64,000 bases of DNA from Streptomyces actuosus (lineage in GTDB: Bacteria; Actinomycetota; Actinomycetes; Streptomycetales; Streptomycetaceae). The first letter of the stretch is position 1. Each line of letters opens with the position of its first letter. The notes under the pieces are model-generated. The model was not told where the DNA came from. It worked only from the letters and a program-made list of their open reading frames with translations, and did no database searches. The translations under genes were made by a program, and so were the position numbers. Shown in pieces: positions 35,676 to 44,701 of the stretch. Location: positions 124,001 through 188,000 of the forward strand of contig NZ_JAFFZS010000009.1 of the NCBI RefSeq assembly GCF_016921115.1, written 5' to 3'.

Positions 35676-37078
35676 CGGGGGTCTCCTTCGCGGGAGGGCA
35701 GGGGGAGTTCCAGGCGGACCTCCGTGCCCGTGGGACGCCGGCCGGGGCCGATCCGGATGCGGGCGCCGACCGAGGCGGCGCGTTCGACCATGCCCAGCAG
35801 GCCGAAGTGGCCCGCCCGGCGGAGCTGGTCGAGGGTGGTGCCGGGCGGCAGGCCGCGGCCGTCGTCGCGGACACCGATGTGGAGGATGCCGTTCTCCACG
35901 CCGGCAGTGACGTCGACGTGGGTCGGGGCGGCGTGGCGGTGGGCGTTCTCCAGGGCTTCTCCGGCGATGGCGAGGAGCTGGCGGGTGACGCCGGGCGGGA
36001 GGTGGGGTGCGGGTTCCGGGCCGGTGAGGTGGTAGGTCGTCGGTACGCCCGTGGTGGAGGTGAAGCGGCGGGTGAGGGCGGCCAGGCGGTGCAGGACGTC
36101 GGGGTCGGTGACGTGTGCGGGGTCGTCGTGGGCGGCCTCCGCGCGCAGGTCCCTCAGCAGGGCCCTGGCCTCGGCCGCCGCGCGGCGGGCGGAGCCGGCG
36201 ATGACGTGGGCCTGCTGCTCCACCGCGGCCGGGTTCACGCGGTCGGCGGAGGCCGCGAGGCCCTCGGCGGCCAGTGCCACGCCGTGGAGGGTCTTGGCCA
36301 CCGAGTCGTGCATCTCACGGGCGAGCCGGGCCCGTTCGGCGCTGACGGCCTCGGTGACGGCCAGCCGGGACTGCACGGCGGTGAGGGCCTGGGTCGCGGC
36401 ACCGAAGCGGAGGAGGAGGTTGCGCAGGGTCGAACCGAGCGCGCCCGTGATGACGCACAGGCCGGGCAGGAGCAGGGCCTCGGCCGGTGCGGCCGCCCCG
36501 CCCTGCACGCCGTGGACCAGCAGGAGGATGAGCGCCTGGAGGGAGGCGAAGCAGGCGGCGCCGCGCCAGCTGTAGACGATGCCGGCGAGGAGGGGAGTGC
36601 AGACGCTGACGTAGGCGAGGGTCGTGTCGGGGCCCGCGGAGATCAGCAGCAGGGAGCCGAGGAGGCTGTCGACGGCGAGGAGGCTGGGATGGCGCAGGAG
36701 CAGGGGGCCGAAGCGCTCCCAGTCGCGGAAGAGGGCGTACGACGCCATGAAGGTGACGACGACCGCCGCGGCCACCAGGCGCACGCCGAGGCCCGGGGCT
36801 GCGTTGAGGAGCGCGGAGGGTGCGGCCAGGGCGATCATGGCCAGGCGGAAGCCGAAGACCTGGCGGCACATCGCCTGGAGGGCGCCGCGTTCGGGCTGCG
36901 GCGCCCGCCCGACCGTCGCCGGGGGCGCGGGTGACCGGAGGCCCTCGGCGGTGTCCGGGCTGCCGTACCCGCCCGGCGTGCCGGCGGGCCGGGCGGGTGC
37001 GAGCGGCTCCCCGAGGGTCCGTCGGCCGTCGGTGGCCCTCCTCCGGCCGCGCTGCGCTCTCGCCACGGTCAGTGCCAT
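35672..37078 (-). CDS. Sensor histidine kinase (HisKA_3 type)
   Basis: A 468-aa kinase. A disordered N-terminus (1-65) precedes five to six hydrophobic segments (about 75-215) without a large external loop, so it may sense membrane state or a lipophilic signal. The HisKA_3 motif RLAREMHDSVAKTLHGVALAAEGL has its His near 257; the HATPase domain has ENAHRHA, VRDDGRGLPPG and GHFGLLGMVERA. It partners the overlapping response regulator. Confidence 0.93.
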   Translation of the reverse strand: MALTVARAQRGRRRATDGRRTLGEPLAPARPAGTPGGYGSPDTAEGLRSPAPPATVGRAPQPERGALQAMCRQVFGFRLAMIALAAPSALLNAAPGLGVRLVAAAVVVTFMASYALFRDWERFGPLLLRHPSLLAVDSLLGSLLLISAGPDTTLAYVSVCTPLLAGIVYSWRGAACFASLQALILLLVHGVQGGAAAPAEALLLPGLCVITGALGSTLRNLLLRFGAATQALTAVQSRLAVTEAVSAERARLAREMHDSVAKTLHGVALAAEGLAASADRVNPAAVEQQAHVIAGSARRAAAEARALLRDLRAEAAHDDPAHVTDPDVLHRLAALTRRFTSTTGVPTTYHLTGPEPAPHLPPGVTRQLLAIAGEALENAHRHAAPTHVDVTAGVENGILHIGVRDDGRGLPPGTTLDQLRRAGHFGLLGMVERAASVGARIRIGPGRRPTGTEVRLELPLPSREGDPR

Positions 37079-37088
37079 CTCCCCTCCC

Positions 37089-37991
37089 CTACTCCCCGGT
37101 GAGGGACCCGAAGTCGGTGCCCGATCCCAGCAGGAGCCCGGCGCCGAGCAGCAGCATCGTCGCGGGGACCATGAACGTGGTGATCATCAGCGTGGCACGC
37201 GGGACGGCGCGGGCCGCCTTGCGGCGGGCGTTCTGGGCGTCGGTGCGGCGCATGTCCTTGGCGAGGGAGACCAGCGTCTCGACGATGGGGGCACCGAGTT
37301 CCTCGCCCTGCTGCAGGGCGGTGACGAACATGGCGACCTGCTCGGAGTCGTTCCTCCGCCTGAGCTCGGCGAAGGCCTGGCGACGGCTCATGCCGAGGTC
37401 CATCTGGCGGAGGGTGATGCGGATCTCGTCGGCCCAGGGGCCCTCGTAGTGGGACGCGACGCGGTCCAGGGCCTGCCGGAAGTTGAGGCCGGCGCTGACC
37501 ACGACCGCGAGGACGTCGAGGAAGTCGGGCAGTGTGCGTTCGATGACGTCCTTGCGGACGCGGACGGCCGCCCAGATGCCGACCTCCGTCCAGAACGCCC
37601 CGAAGGCGAGCAGGAGCAGTGCCACGAGGTAGTTCCCGCGCAGGAGGAACACCAGGAAGCCCAACGCACCCAGGGCGCCGTACACCGCCCTGCGGGCCGC
37701 GTAGCGGTCGATGGTCAGGCCTCCGGGGTTGCCCGCCAGGTCGATGCGGCGGCGGACGCGGGCCACCAGCTTCGGTCCCATCAGGCGCTGCACGGCGGGG
37801 GCGTAGCGCATGCCCATGCGGTCGATGAGCGAGTCGACGGCGCTCGTGCGGGTGGCGCCGACCTCCAGGGCGAGCGCGAGGTCGTCGGGGAGTCTGGCGT
37901 CCGCCCGGTACATGCGGATGCCCGCGAAGACGCCCCACACGCTCAGGCCCGTCAGCAGTGCGAGCAGCAGGCCCGCCGTTCCCAGGTCCAT
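37089..37991 (-). CDS. tadC: TadC-like inner-membrane platform protein
   Basis: A 300-aa type II secretion F-domain protein. It has an N-terminal helix (about 5-25), a helix pair (105-150), the T2SSF domain (LPDFLDVLAVVVSAGLNFRQALDRVA; LRQMDLGMSRRQAFAELRRR) and a C-terminal helix (270-292). With TadB it forms the membrane platform driven by CpaF. ATG 37991 is chosen at MDLGTAG. Confidence 0.92.
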   Translation of the reverse strand: MDLGTAGLLLALLTGLSVWGVFAGIRMYRADARLPDDLALALEVGATRTSAVDSLIDRMGMRYAPAVQRLMGPKLVARVRRRIDLAGNPGGLTIDRYAARRAVYGALGALGFLVFLLRGNYLVALLLLAFGAFWTEVGIWAAVRVRKDVIERTLPDFLDVLAVVVSAGLNFRQALDRVASHYEGPWADEIRITLRQMDLGMSRRQAFAELRRRNDSEQVAMFVTALQQGEELGAPIVETLVSLAKDMRRTDAQNARRKAARAVPRATLMITTFMVPATMLLLGAGLLLGSGTDFGSLTGE

Positions 37992-38005
37992 GTCCGTCCT
38001 CCCCG

Positions 38006-38950
38006 TCAGACGTCGATCCGCGACATGCGGCGGATCAGCACGAAGCCCACCGCGTACAGGCCGAACGCCACGATCACGCAGGCCTGGCCGACGGGCGAGC
38101 CCGTCATGCGTGCCAGGGCGCCGTCCTTGACGCTGTCCATCAGCAGCAGCGACCCGATGCCGAGCACGGGGACGGCGTACGACGTCATGTTGACCTGGGA
38201 GAGCTGGGTGCGGATCTCCCTTCTGGTCTCCTTGCGCTCCTCCAGCGTCCGGGTGAGGTTGCGCAGGGCGCCGACGACCTGGCCGCCCGCCCGGTTGGAC
38301 AGGACCAGGGTCGTGACCAGGACGACCAGTTCGCGGGAGGGCAGGCGGTCCGCCAGCTCGCCGAGCGCGTCGTCCATGGGGATGCCGATCGCCAACTGGT
38401 CGGCCACCTTGGCGAGTTCCTCGCCGGCGGGGGCCTCCAGCTCCTCCGCGGCCATGCCGATGGCGGTGCGCAGGGCGAGGCCGGCCTGGGTGGCGTTGGC
38501 CAGGATGCGGGCCAGTTCGGGGAGTTGGTTGATGAACCTCTCGATGCGTTTCTGCCGCTGCCAGTTGAGGAACTGGACGGCCGCCCACAGTCCGAGCAGG
38601 CCGGCGATCGGCCCGAAGAAGGGGGCGAGTGCCGCCTGGCCGATCAGCCACAGGGCGGCGACCGCGGCGAACACGGCGACGACGAACTCGGCCGGGGTCG
38701 CGTCCAGGCCGGTGGCCACCAGCTTCAGTTCGAGCTTCCGGCCCAGCCGGGTGCGGCGCAGCCTGCGGTCCAGGTGGCGGAAGCGGCGTCGGCGGCCGGC
38801 GGGCGGGAGCTGGTGGGTGTGGGTGAGGCGGTCCACCAGGGCGGCCCGCTGCGCCCGGCCCCGGGCGTAGGTGTGCACGCCCAGGACGGCGAGCAGGCAG
38901 GTCAGCAGGGTGACGCCGACGGTCAGCGTGATCAGGGTCTGAAGTTCCAT
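38006..38950 (-). CDS. tadB: TadB-like inner-membrane platform protein
   Basis: A 314-aa protein. An N-terminal helix (5-27) and a basic stretch precede two helices (85-130), a T2SSF domain (LPELARILANATQAGLALRTAIGMAAEELEAPAGEELAKVADQLAIGIPMDDALGEL in outline) and two C-terminal helices. Pairs with TadC. ATG 38950 (MELQTLI) lies 23 bp after the CpaF stop. Confidence 0.92.
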   Translation of the reverse strand: MELQTLITLTVGVTLLTCLLAVLGVHTYARGRAQRAALVDRLTHTHQLPPAGRRRRFRHLDRRLRRTRLGRKLELKLVATGLDATPAEFVVAVFAAVAALWLIGQAALAPFFGPIAGLLGLWAAVQFLNWQRQKRIERFINQLPELARILANATQAGLALRTAIGMAAEELEAPAGEELAKVADQLAIGIPMDDALGELADRLPSRELVVLVTTLVLSNRAGGQVVGALRNLTRTLEERKETRREIRTQLSQVNMTSYAVPVLGIGSLLLMDSVKDGALARMTGSPVGQACVIVAFGLYAVGFVLIRRMSRIDV

Positions 38951-38973
38951 GGGAGGTGTCCGTCCTGCCTGTC

Positions 38974-40311
38974 CTACCTGGCCTCGCGCAGGGCCAGCTC
39001 GTCCGGGGAGTACGCCACTCCGAAGGCCTGCGCGACGGGCTGGCCCGCCAGATGGAGGCGGTCCGCGGTCCGGCGCGGGAGGGGGAAGTGGCGGAAGGCG
39101 CCGTGGACGCGCCCGTCGTGTGTCATCGGTTGCGCCTCGAACCGGGCCACCGTGGCCAGGCGGTACGGCTCGCCGCCGTGGCTGTCGAGCAGGGCGATCT
39201 CGGTGATGCGGCGCGCGCCGTCGGGGAAGCGGGTGAGCTGGGCGATCACGTCGACGGCGCTGTTGATCTGGTCGTGCAGGGCGGCGAAGGGGATCTCGAC
39301 GTCCGACATGGACGCCAGGGTCTGGAGGCGGGTGAGTGCGTCCTCGGCGCTGTTGGCGTGGACGGTGGCGAGGGAGCCGTCGTGGCCGGTGGACATGGCC
39401 TGGAGCATGTCCAGGGACTCGCCGCCGCGTACCTCGCCGACCACGATCCGGTCGGGACGCATGCGCAGCGAGTTGCGGACCAGGTCGCGGATGCTGATCC
39501 GGCCCTGTCCCTCGACGTTGGCCGGCCGGGACTCCAGGCGGATGACGTGGTGCTGCTGGAGCTGGAGTTCGGCGGAGTCCTCGATGGTGATGATCCGTTC
39601 GCCGTCCGGGATCAGCCCGGACAGGGCGTTGAGCAGGGTCGTCTTCCCGGTGCCGGTGGCGCCCGAGACGATGACGTTGAACCTGGCCTGCACCAGGCCG
39701 GCCAGCAGGAACAGCATGTGCTCGTCGAGCGAGCCGAGGCCGATGAGCTCCTGGAGGGTGAAGGAGCGGGGGAACCGGCGGATCGTGAGGATCGGCCCCG
39801 TCAGGGACAGCGGCGGGATGATGACGTTGACGCGCTCGCCGGACGGGAGGCGGGCGTCGACCATGGGGTTCGACTCGTCGACGCGCCGGTTGACGGTGGA
39901 GACGATGCGTTCGATGGTCTGCATCAACTGGTCGGCGGAGGCGAAGCGGAGGGGCAGCTGCTCGACCCGGCCGGCCCGTTCCACGAAGATCGCGTCCGGG
40001 CCGTTCACCATGATCTCCGTGACGGAGGCGTCCTCCAGCAGCGGTTCGAGGATGCCGAGCCCGAGCGCCTCGTCGACCACCCGGCGGATCAGCTGGGCGC
40101 GTTCGACCGTCGACAGGACCGGGCCCTCGCGGCTGATGATGTGGCCGAGGACGCGCTCCAGCCGCGCCCGGCGCTCGGCGGCGGCGAGCGCGCCCATCTC
40201 CGCGAGGTCGATCTCCTCCAGCAGCTTGGCGCGGTAGGAGGCGACCAGGTGGCCGTCCTCGCCCCGGCTGCCCTGCTCCTCGGGGGAGTTGATGCGTGCC
40301 CGCAGGCTCAT
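38974..40311 (-). CDS. cpaF: CpaF/TadA family pilus assembly ATPase
   Basis: A 445-aa hexameric secretion ATPase. An N-terminal helical domain (1-110) precedes the ATPase core with Walker A VSGATGTGKTTLLNAL (near 217), the Asp box (ITIEDSAELQL), Walker B DRIVVGEVRGGE and a His box (STGHDGSLATVHANSAEDAL). It powers assembly of the Flp pilus from the cytoplasm. It lies downstream of the pseudopilin genes and upstream of tadB. Confidence 0.95.
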   Translation of the reverse strand: MSLRARINSPEEQGSRGEDGHLVASYRAKLLEEIDLAEMGALAAAERRARLERVLGHIISREGPVLSTVERAQLIRRVVDEALGLGILEPLLEDASVTEIMVNGPDAIFVERAGRVEQLPLRFASADQLMQTIERIVSTVNRRVDESNPMVDARLPSGERVNVIIPPLSLTGPILTIRRFPRSFTLQELIGLGSLDEHMLFLLAGLVQARFNVIVSGATGTGKTTLLNALSGLIPDGERIITIEDSAELQLQQHHVIRLESRPANVEGQGRISIRDLVRNSLRMRPDRIVVGEVRGGESLDMLQAMSTGHDGSLATVHANSAEDALTRLQTLASMSDVEIPFAALHDQINSAVDVIAQLTRFPDGARRITEIALLDSHGGEPYRLATVARFEAQPMTHDGRVHGAFRHFPLPRRTADRLHLAGQPVAQAFGVAYSPDELALREAR

Positions 40312-40455
40312 CCGTCCGGTCCTCCTCGGTCGATGGTCGGGGTCGGGGCCCGTCGATCGCTGATCGTCGGGTGGGGGCGGGGTGGAACGTCGGGTCGGCG
40401 GGGGGCGGGCGGCTTGGTCGGTCTGCCGCCCGGTCGCCCGGCGACAGGGCCGGGG

Positions 40456-41088
40456 TCAGTGGTCGAGCGGCATGGTCGCCGTCCGACGGGCCTGCCCGAA
40501 GTCCCAGCCGGGGACCAGGGAGGGGATGTCGATGTCGGCGGTGACCTGGACCTCCTTGCCCAGTTCGGCGGAGGAGCAGTGGGTACCGTCGGCGAGCCAG
40601 TCGCTGACGGCCCGGGTGCAGCCCTGCTGGGCGCCGTGCTGGAGGGAGGCGCTGCGGGCACCGGCGCGGGCCGCCGTACCGGCCTGCTGGGCGGCGTAGG
40701 CGATCAGGCCGAGTTGGACGCCGGCGAGTGCGACGAGCAGCAGGACGGGCACGAAGCCCAGGTACTCCAGGGCGGCCTGCCCCCGGTCCCCTCCGCCGCG
40801 CACGAGCCGGGCGGTACGGCACCGCAGCCGGTGATGCCCGCGATGCGGCCCGCCGGGACGGCCCCACCGGCGTGGGACGCGGTCCGGGATCCGGGCGGTA
40901 CGGCGCCGCGGCCGGGCGCCGCCGCCCCCACCGGATGTCCACGTGCCCCGGTCCCGCCGCCACGCGCCCCGGTCCCCGGGTCCCGCGGCCCGGGCCCACA
41001 GCCGGTCGCGCCCGCCGCGCGGTTCGGCGCTCCGGCTCCGCCGCGCCCCCGTCCGGTCCGTCTCCCCCGCCACCTCGTCAGGTGCCAT
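40456..41088 (-). CDS. TadE-like pseudopilin with long basic N-terminus
   Basis: The C-terminal half is a clear TadE-type protein: DRGQAALEYLGFVPVLLLVALAGVQLGLIAYAAQQAGTAARAGARSAS followed by an extracytoplasmic domain with a Cys pair. From ATG 41088, which overlaps the upstream stop by 11 bp, the protein is 210 aa with about 95 Arg/Gly-rich residues in front. Codon third positions there are mostly G/C, so the extension may be real. The alternative is GTG 40803 (VRGGGDRGQAALEY), giving a normal-sized 115-aa protein but leaving a 275-bp gap inside the operon. Confidence 0.78.
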   Translation of the reverse strand: MAPDEVAGETDRTGARRSRSAEPRGGRDRLWARAAGPGDRGAWRRDRGTWTSGGGGGARPRRRTARIPDRVPRRWGRPGGPHRGHHRLRCRTARLVRGGGDRGQAALEYLGFVPVLLLVALAGVQLGLIAYAAQQAGTAARAGARSASLQHGAQQGCTRAVSDWLADGTHCSSAELGKEVQVTADIDIPSLVPGWDFGQARRTATMPLDH

Positions 41089-41470
41089 CTCGGTCCGTCA
41101 CCTCCTCCACCGCTCCCGCCGAGCCGTGCACCCTGAACGGGAAGCCGATCACGCCAGGGAAGAGGACGGGGACGCCCAGGGAGACGGAGGCCCTCACATA
41201 GCCGCCACCGGTCGTGCAGGTCACGTCCGCGTCCCCCCTCCAGGCACCCGACAGCGTGTCGAGGCCCGCTCGTTCGCACACCCCGTCGCGTGCCCCCGGT
41301 TCGGCGGCGGTCGCCGCGCGGACCGCCTCGTCGGCAGCGTTCCCCGCGAGCGTGTAGGTGTACCCCAGGAGCACGAACTGCCACAGCAGCACCAGGGTGA
41401 CGACGATGAGCGGGACCATGCCGAGGAACTCGACGGTGACCTGGCCCCGGTCGGACGGCGGGCGCCTCAT
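41078..41470 (-). CDS. TadE-like pseudopilin
   Basis: A 130-aa protein. DRGQVTVEFLGMVPLIVVTLVLLWQFVLLGYTYTLAGNAADEAVRAATA is a TadE N-terminal segment with Glu in the pilin-like position, followed by a small extracytoplasmic domain with two to three cysteines. It overlaps the CpaE gene by four bases (ATGA, 41467-41470). Confidence 0.9.
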   Translation of the reverse strand: MRRPPSDRGQVTVEFLGMVPLIVVTLVLLWQFVLLGYTYTLAGNAADEAVRAATAAEPGARDGVCERAGLDTLSGAWRGDADVTCTTGGGYVRASVSLGVPVLFPGVIGFPFRVHGSAGAVEEVTDRDGT

Positions 41471-42720
41471 CCCCCGCCCTCCCTGCGCCGCCGGAAGCCT
41501 CCCGGCGCCCGGTCGCCGCGCAGCCGTCCCCCGGCGCGGTGCCCCTCCGGGGCTCTGACCAGGCCGAGTTCGCCGGCGAGCGCCCACAGGGCCTGCTTGA
41601 CGGTGCCCTTGTGGTCGAGTTCGTGCAGGCGGCCGGCGTCCACGGCGGCCTGGAGTTCCTTGTACGCGGCGGGGATCGCGGTGGCGGCGATGCCGGTGCC
41701 GGTGATCTTCTGGACGAGCGGCGGCTGGATCTCCGTACCGCGGGTGTGGCGGTTGACGACGACGGTGGTCTCCTCCGCCTTGCGGATCTGGAGCCGGTCC
41801 CACATGCGGACGACGCGTTTGGCGCCGCGGACCGCGACGACGTCCGGGGTGGTGACCAGCAGGGCCCGGTCGGCCATCTCGACGGCGGTGGCGCCGGCGC
41901 CGCCGAGCTGCGCCCCGCAGTCGATGACGACGACCTCGTAGCGGGAGCGCAGGGCGGTCACGAGGTGGCGGGCGGCGCGGTCGGTGACCTCCTCACCGCG
42001 TTCGCCCTCGGCGGGGGCGAGGAGGAGGGAGACGCCGGTGTCGTGCTGGAAGACGGCGTCGGCCAGGACGCGGGGGGTGATGTCGGTGATGGTGGCGAGG
42101 TCGACGACCGAGCGGCGGAACTGGACGTCCAGGTAGGAGGCGATGTCGCCGGTCTGGAGGTCCAGGTCGACCAGGGCGGTGCTGTGGCCGGAGGCCTGGG
42201 CGGCGAGGGCGAGCTGGACGGCGGTGACCGTGGCGCCGACGCCTCCCTTGGCGCCGCTGACGGTGACGACGGTGCCGCCGGCTCCGGTGAACACGTCGCC
42301 GCCGTGGCCGAGATGGCGCCGGACGCCCGCCGACCACTGGGCGACGGCCTGGACGCGGCTGGCGAGTTCGTCGTAGGACAGCGGCAGGGCGACCAGGCCG
42401 CGGGCGCCGGAGTCCATGGCGGCGGAGAACAGGCCGGGTCCGGCGTCGGCGGTGACGAGGATGACGCCGACGGCCGGGAAGCGGACGGAGACCTCGCGGA
42501 TCAGTTCCAGTGCGGGGACCGGGCCGATCCGCTCGTGGACGACGACGACCTCGGGCAGCTCGCCCACCGACTCGGCGGCGAGCCGGGCGAGGGTGTCGAC
42601 GAGTTGGGTGGAGTCGACGACGGGGGCGAGGGGTTCGACGTCAGGCAGCTGGCCGAGCAGGGTGGTGATGGACCGGACGGCGTCCGCGTCGCCGACCGCC
42701 GGGAGGATCCTCGTGGTCAT
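41467..42720 (-). CDS. cpaE: CpaE/TadZ family MinD-like ATPase
   Basis: A 417-aa protein. A receiver-like N-terminal domain (1-135) without an obvious phospho-site block precedes a MinD/ParA-type ATPase: VTVSGAKGGVGATVTAVQLALAAQ (deviant Walker A), VDLDLQTGDIASYLDV and VVIDCGAQLGG. TadZ proteins position the Tad machine at a pole or septum. Ser/Thr after KGGVGA is shifted relative to canonical ParA (KGGVGKT): a Lys is missing at the second position, as in many CpaE proteins. Confidence 0.92.
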   Translation of the reverse strand: MTTRILPAVGDADAVRSITTLLGQLPDVEPLAPVVDSTQLVDTLARLAAESVGELPEVVVVHERIGPVPALELIREVSVRFPAVGVILVTADAGPGLFSAAMDSGARGLVALPLSYDELASRVQAVAQWSAGVRRHLGHGGDVFTGAGGTVVTVSGAKGGVGATVTAVQLALAAQASGHSTALVDLDLQTGDIASYLDVQFRRSVVDLATITDITPRVLADAVFQHDTGVSLLLAPAEGERGEEVTDRAARHLVTALRSRYEVVVIDCGAQLGGAGATAVEMADRALLVTTPDVVAVRGAKRVVRMWDRLQIRKAEETTVVVNRHTRGTEIQPPLVQKITGTGIAATAIPAAYKELQAAVDAGRLHELDHKGTVKQALWALAGELGLVRAPEGHRAGGRLRGDRAPGGFRRRREGGG

Positions 42721-42729
42721 GCGGGCCTC

Positions 42730-43434
42730 TCACTTGTCCTTGGCGAGTTCGTACGTCCGGTCCTGTGCGGGGACGCCGCCGTCGCCGCCGGGTGCGATCA
42801 GGGCGAGGCGGACCCGCTTGGCGAACGACTCGGCGTAGGTGATGCGCTGGGCGTCGATCGCGGACAGCGCGAAGGTGATGGGGACGGCCTCGGTGGACCG
42901 GGTACGGCGGTCCGCGTCGGGTTCGAGGGCGGTCAGCTTGCCGACGTCGAGGACGTGGGCGCCGGTCACGATGACCCGGGACTGGTCGGGCTGCCCTTTC
43001 TTGTCGCCCTCGAAGGTGGCGTAGACGTTGACGGTGGCGCCCGGGGTGATCTTGCCGGCCACGCCGGTCGCGGCGTCGATCATGATGGCGACCTCCTGCT
43101 GACCGGGCTGGAGGGCGGGCCGGTCGACGATCATGTCCCGCTGGAGCAGGGACCCGGCGTGCAGTGTGGTGACGGCGATCTTGCCGCGGATCTCGGACAG
43201 GTCGGTGACGGCGGTGTCCGACAGCCAGCGCTCGGGCACCCGGATCTGCTTGAACTGGTCCGCGGTGAGCGAGGTGTAGGGCTTGATGTTGCCCTTGAGC
43301 CGGTACGCGGTGACCTCGGGGCCGACCTTGGACTTCACGTCGCTGATGACGGAGAGCACGCCGGCGAACGCGCCGAGGGCGCACAGGACCGACACGAGCA
43401 GGAGGATCACGCCGCGGCGCTGACGGGAGTTCAT
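42730..43434 (-). CDS. cpaB: CpaB/RcpC-like SAF domain protein
   Basis: A 234-aa protein. One N-terminal helix (8-30) precedes a SAF domain (AYRLKGNIKPYTSLTADQFKQIRVPERWL) and an RcpC/CpaB domain (VAGKITPGATVNVYATFEG; VLDVGKLT; ITFALSAIDAQRITYAESFAKRVRLALIAPG). It is a periplasmic/wall-side component of Tad systems. ATG 43434 (MNSRQRRG). Nine bp separate it from cpaE. Confidence 0.92.
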   Translation of the reverse strand: MNSRQRRGVILLLVSVLCALGAFAGVLSVISDVKSKVGPEVTAYRLKGNIKPYTSLTADQFKQIRVPERWLSDTAVTDLSEIRGKIAVTTLHAGSLLQRDMIVDRPALQPGQQEVAIMIDAATGVAGKITPGATVNVYATFEGDKKGQPDQSRVIVTGAHVLDVGKLTALEPDADRRTRSTEAVPITFALSAIDAQRITYAESFAKRVRLALIAPGGDGGVPAQDRTYELAKDK

Positions 43435-43486
43435 GGACCGTGCAACCTCATCGGGGGGGGGTGGGCGGGGCGGGGACGGGGCGCGG

Positions 43487-44389
43487 TCAGCCGACCGGGA
43501 GGCGGCGGCCGTACGGTTGCGGGTCGCCGTACGACCGCCGGCCGCCGTACGGCTGCAGTTCGCCGTGGACGGGCGGCATGGCGGAGCAGAAGACGCAGCG
43601 GTCGCCGATGACGTCGAGGCCGCACCAGTGGCAGGGGTTCTGGCGTACGGAGGCGACGAGTTGGTAGAGGACGGACAGGTCGGGCAGGTACGCGCAGAAC
43701 TCGATGGCCTTGCCGGTGCCCCACCAGTCGGCGGACTCGGCGGGCAGGGGCGCCTCGCGCAGGCCGCGCGCCTGCCAGGCGGGGGCGAGGGTGGTGCCGA
43801 CCCAGTCGGACTGGAGCTGCCCGCGGGCGACGAGCAGGGAGGTGCCGAAGTCGGGGCCGGGCAGGGCGGCGTCCGGGGTGCCGAGCCGTACGACGCGGGG
43901 TTCGGGGTGGGCGAGGACGGCGAACTGGCTGCCGGGCACCCAGGAGCGGGCGTGCGCCTTGAGGTCGACGGGGACGCGGTCGAGGCGGGCGAGGGAGCCG
44001 AGCAGGGCGCCGGCGTGGAGGTAGTGGGTGAGGAGTCGGCCGGCGGAGGCGAGGACGCCGGGGCCGAGGTCGCAGGAGGCGAGCTGGCGCAGCTGGCGAG
44101 CGAGGACGGCGACGGCCAACGGCGGTAGGTCGTCGGGCCGGAAGAAGGCGATGCGGTCGCTCTCCAGCAGGGAGCGGATGGTGCGCAGTCTGTGCTCCAC
44201 GCCGGGCGGTGTCGCCCGCGAGTACACGACGACGACGTGCCCGTGCTGCTCGACGAGGGTCTGCACGGCGAGGAGCGCCTGCTCCAGCGGCTGTCGGTCG
44301 ATGTCCCGCAGGACGGCCGCGGGCAGGGTTCGCTCGTCCTGCGCCGGCAGTGCCAGGTCGGCACCGGTCACGGCAATGGCAGTTGGCAC
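43487..44389 (-). CDS. Protein of unknown function with C-terminal zinc ribbon, head of the Tad operon
   Basis: A 300-aa protein. The first ~130 residues have an alternating strand/helix pattern (HGHVVVVYSRATPPGVEHRLRTIRSLLESDRIAFFRPDDLPPLAVAVLARQLRQLA in outline), followed by a mixed domain. Near the C-terminus CHWC and CVFC form a four-cysteine zinc-ribbon-like knuckle before a Tyr/Gly/Arg-rich tail. GTG 44389 follows GGGGAGCTGC; an earlier ATG lacks such a site. It is the first gene of the operon, 52 bp before cpaB. I recognise no family; a regulatory or scaffold role is possible. Confidence 0.82.
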   Translation of the reverse strand: MPTAIAVTGADLALPAQDERTLPAAVLRDIDRQPLEQALLAVQTLVEQHGHVVVVYSRATPPGVEHRLRTIRSLLESDRIAFFRPDDLPPLAVAVLARQLRQLASCDLGPGVLASAGRLLTHYLHAGALLGSLARLDRVPVDLKAHARSWVPGSQFAVLAHPEPRVVRLGTPDAALPGPDFGTSLLVARGQLQSDWVGTTLAPAWQARGLREAPLPAESADWWGTGKAIEFCAYLPDLSVLYQLVASVRQNPCHWCGLDVIGDRCVFCSAMPPVHGELQPYGGRRSYGDPQPYGRRLPVG

Positions 44390-44615
44390 GCGCAGCTCCC
44401 CATCCACGCCTGTCGATGGCCGGGTGTGACGCCGGTGCATCGAGATGACTTCACTGCGTGACTACCTGAGCACTGTAACCACGCGTCTGTGACCGGAGAA
44501 CAGCCTTTCCGCAGCTCCGCGCGAAACACCGGCGCACAAGTCGCTTCAAATCGGGGCAGGTTGCGCAGACATCCGGCGCAGCGCCGGCTCGGCGGGCGGA
44601 TTCGACCCGAACCCC

Positions 44616-44643
44616 TTGACAGTTGAATTGGTCTGGACCAACT
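44616..44643 (+). promoter_or_regulatory. Promoter element with DasR-like operator (dre)
   Basis: ATTGGTCTGGACCAACT at 44627-44643 contains the perfect palindrome TTGGTC-TG-GACCAA, close to the DasR consensus ACTGGTCTAGACCACT. A TTGACA -35-like hexamer is at 44616-44621. DasR represses chitin and N-acetylglucosamine genes in Streptomyces until glucosamine-6-phosphate releases it. Confidence 0.8.
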
Positions 44644-44701
44644 TGATACGTCGACGGTGGCCACCGTGTCCCTACCCCCCTCTCCCTCCCCGGAGGCACC
44701 A

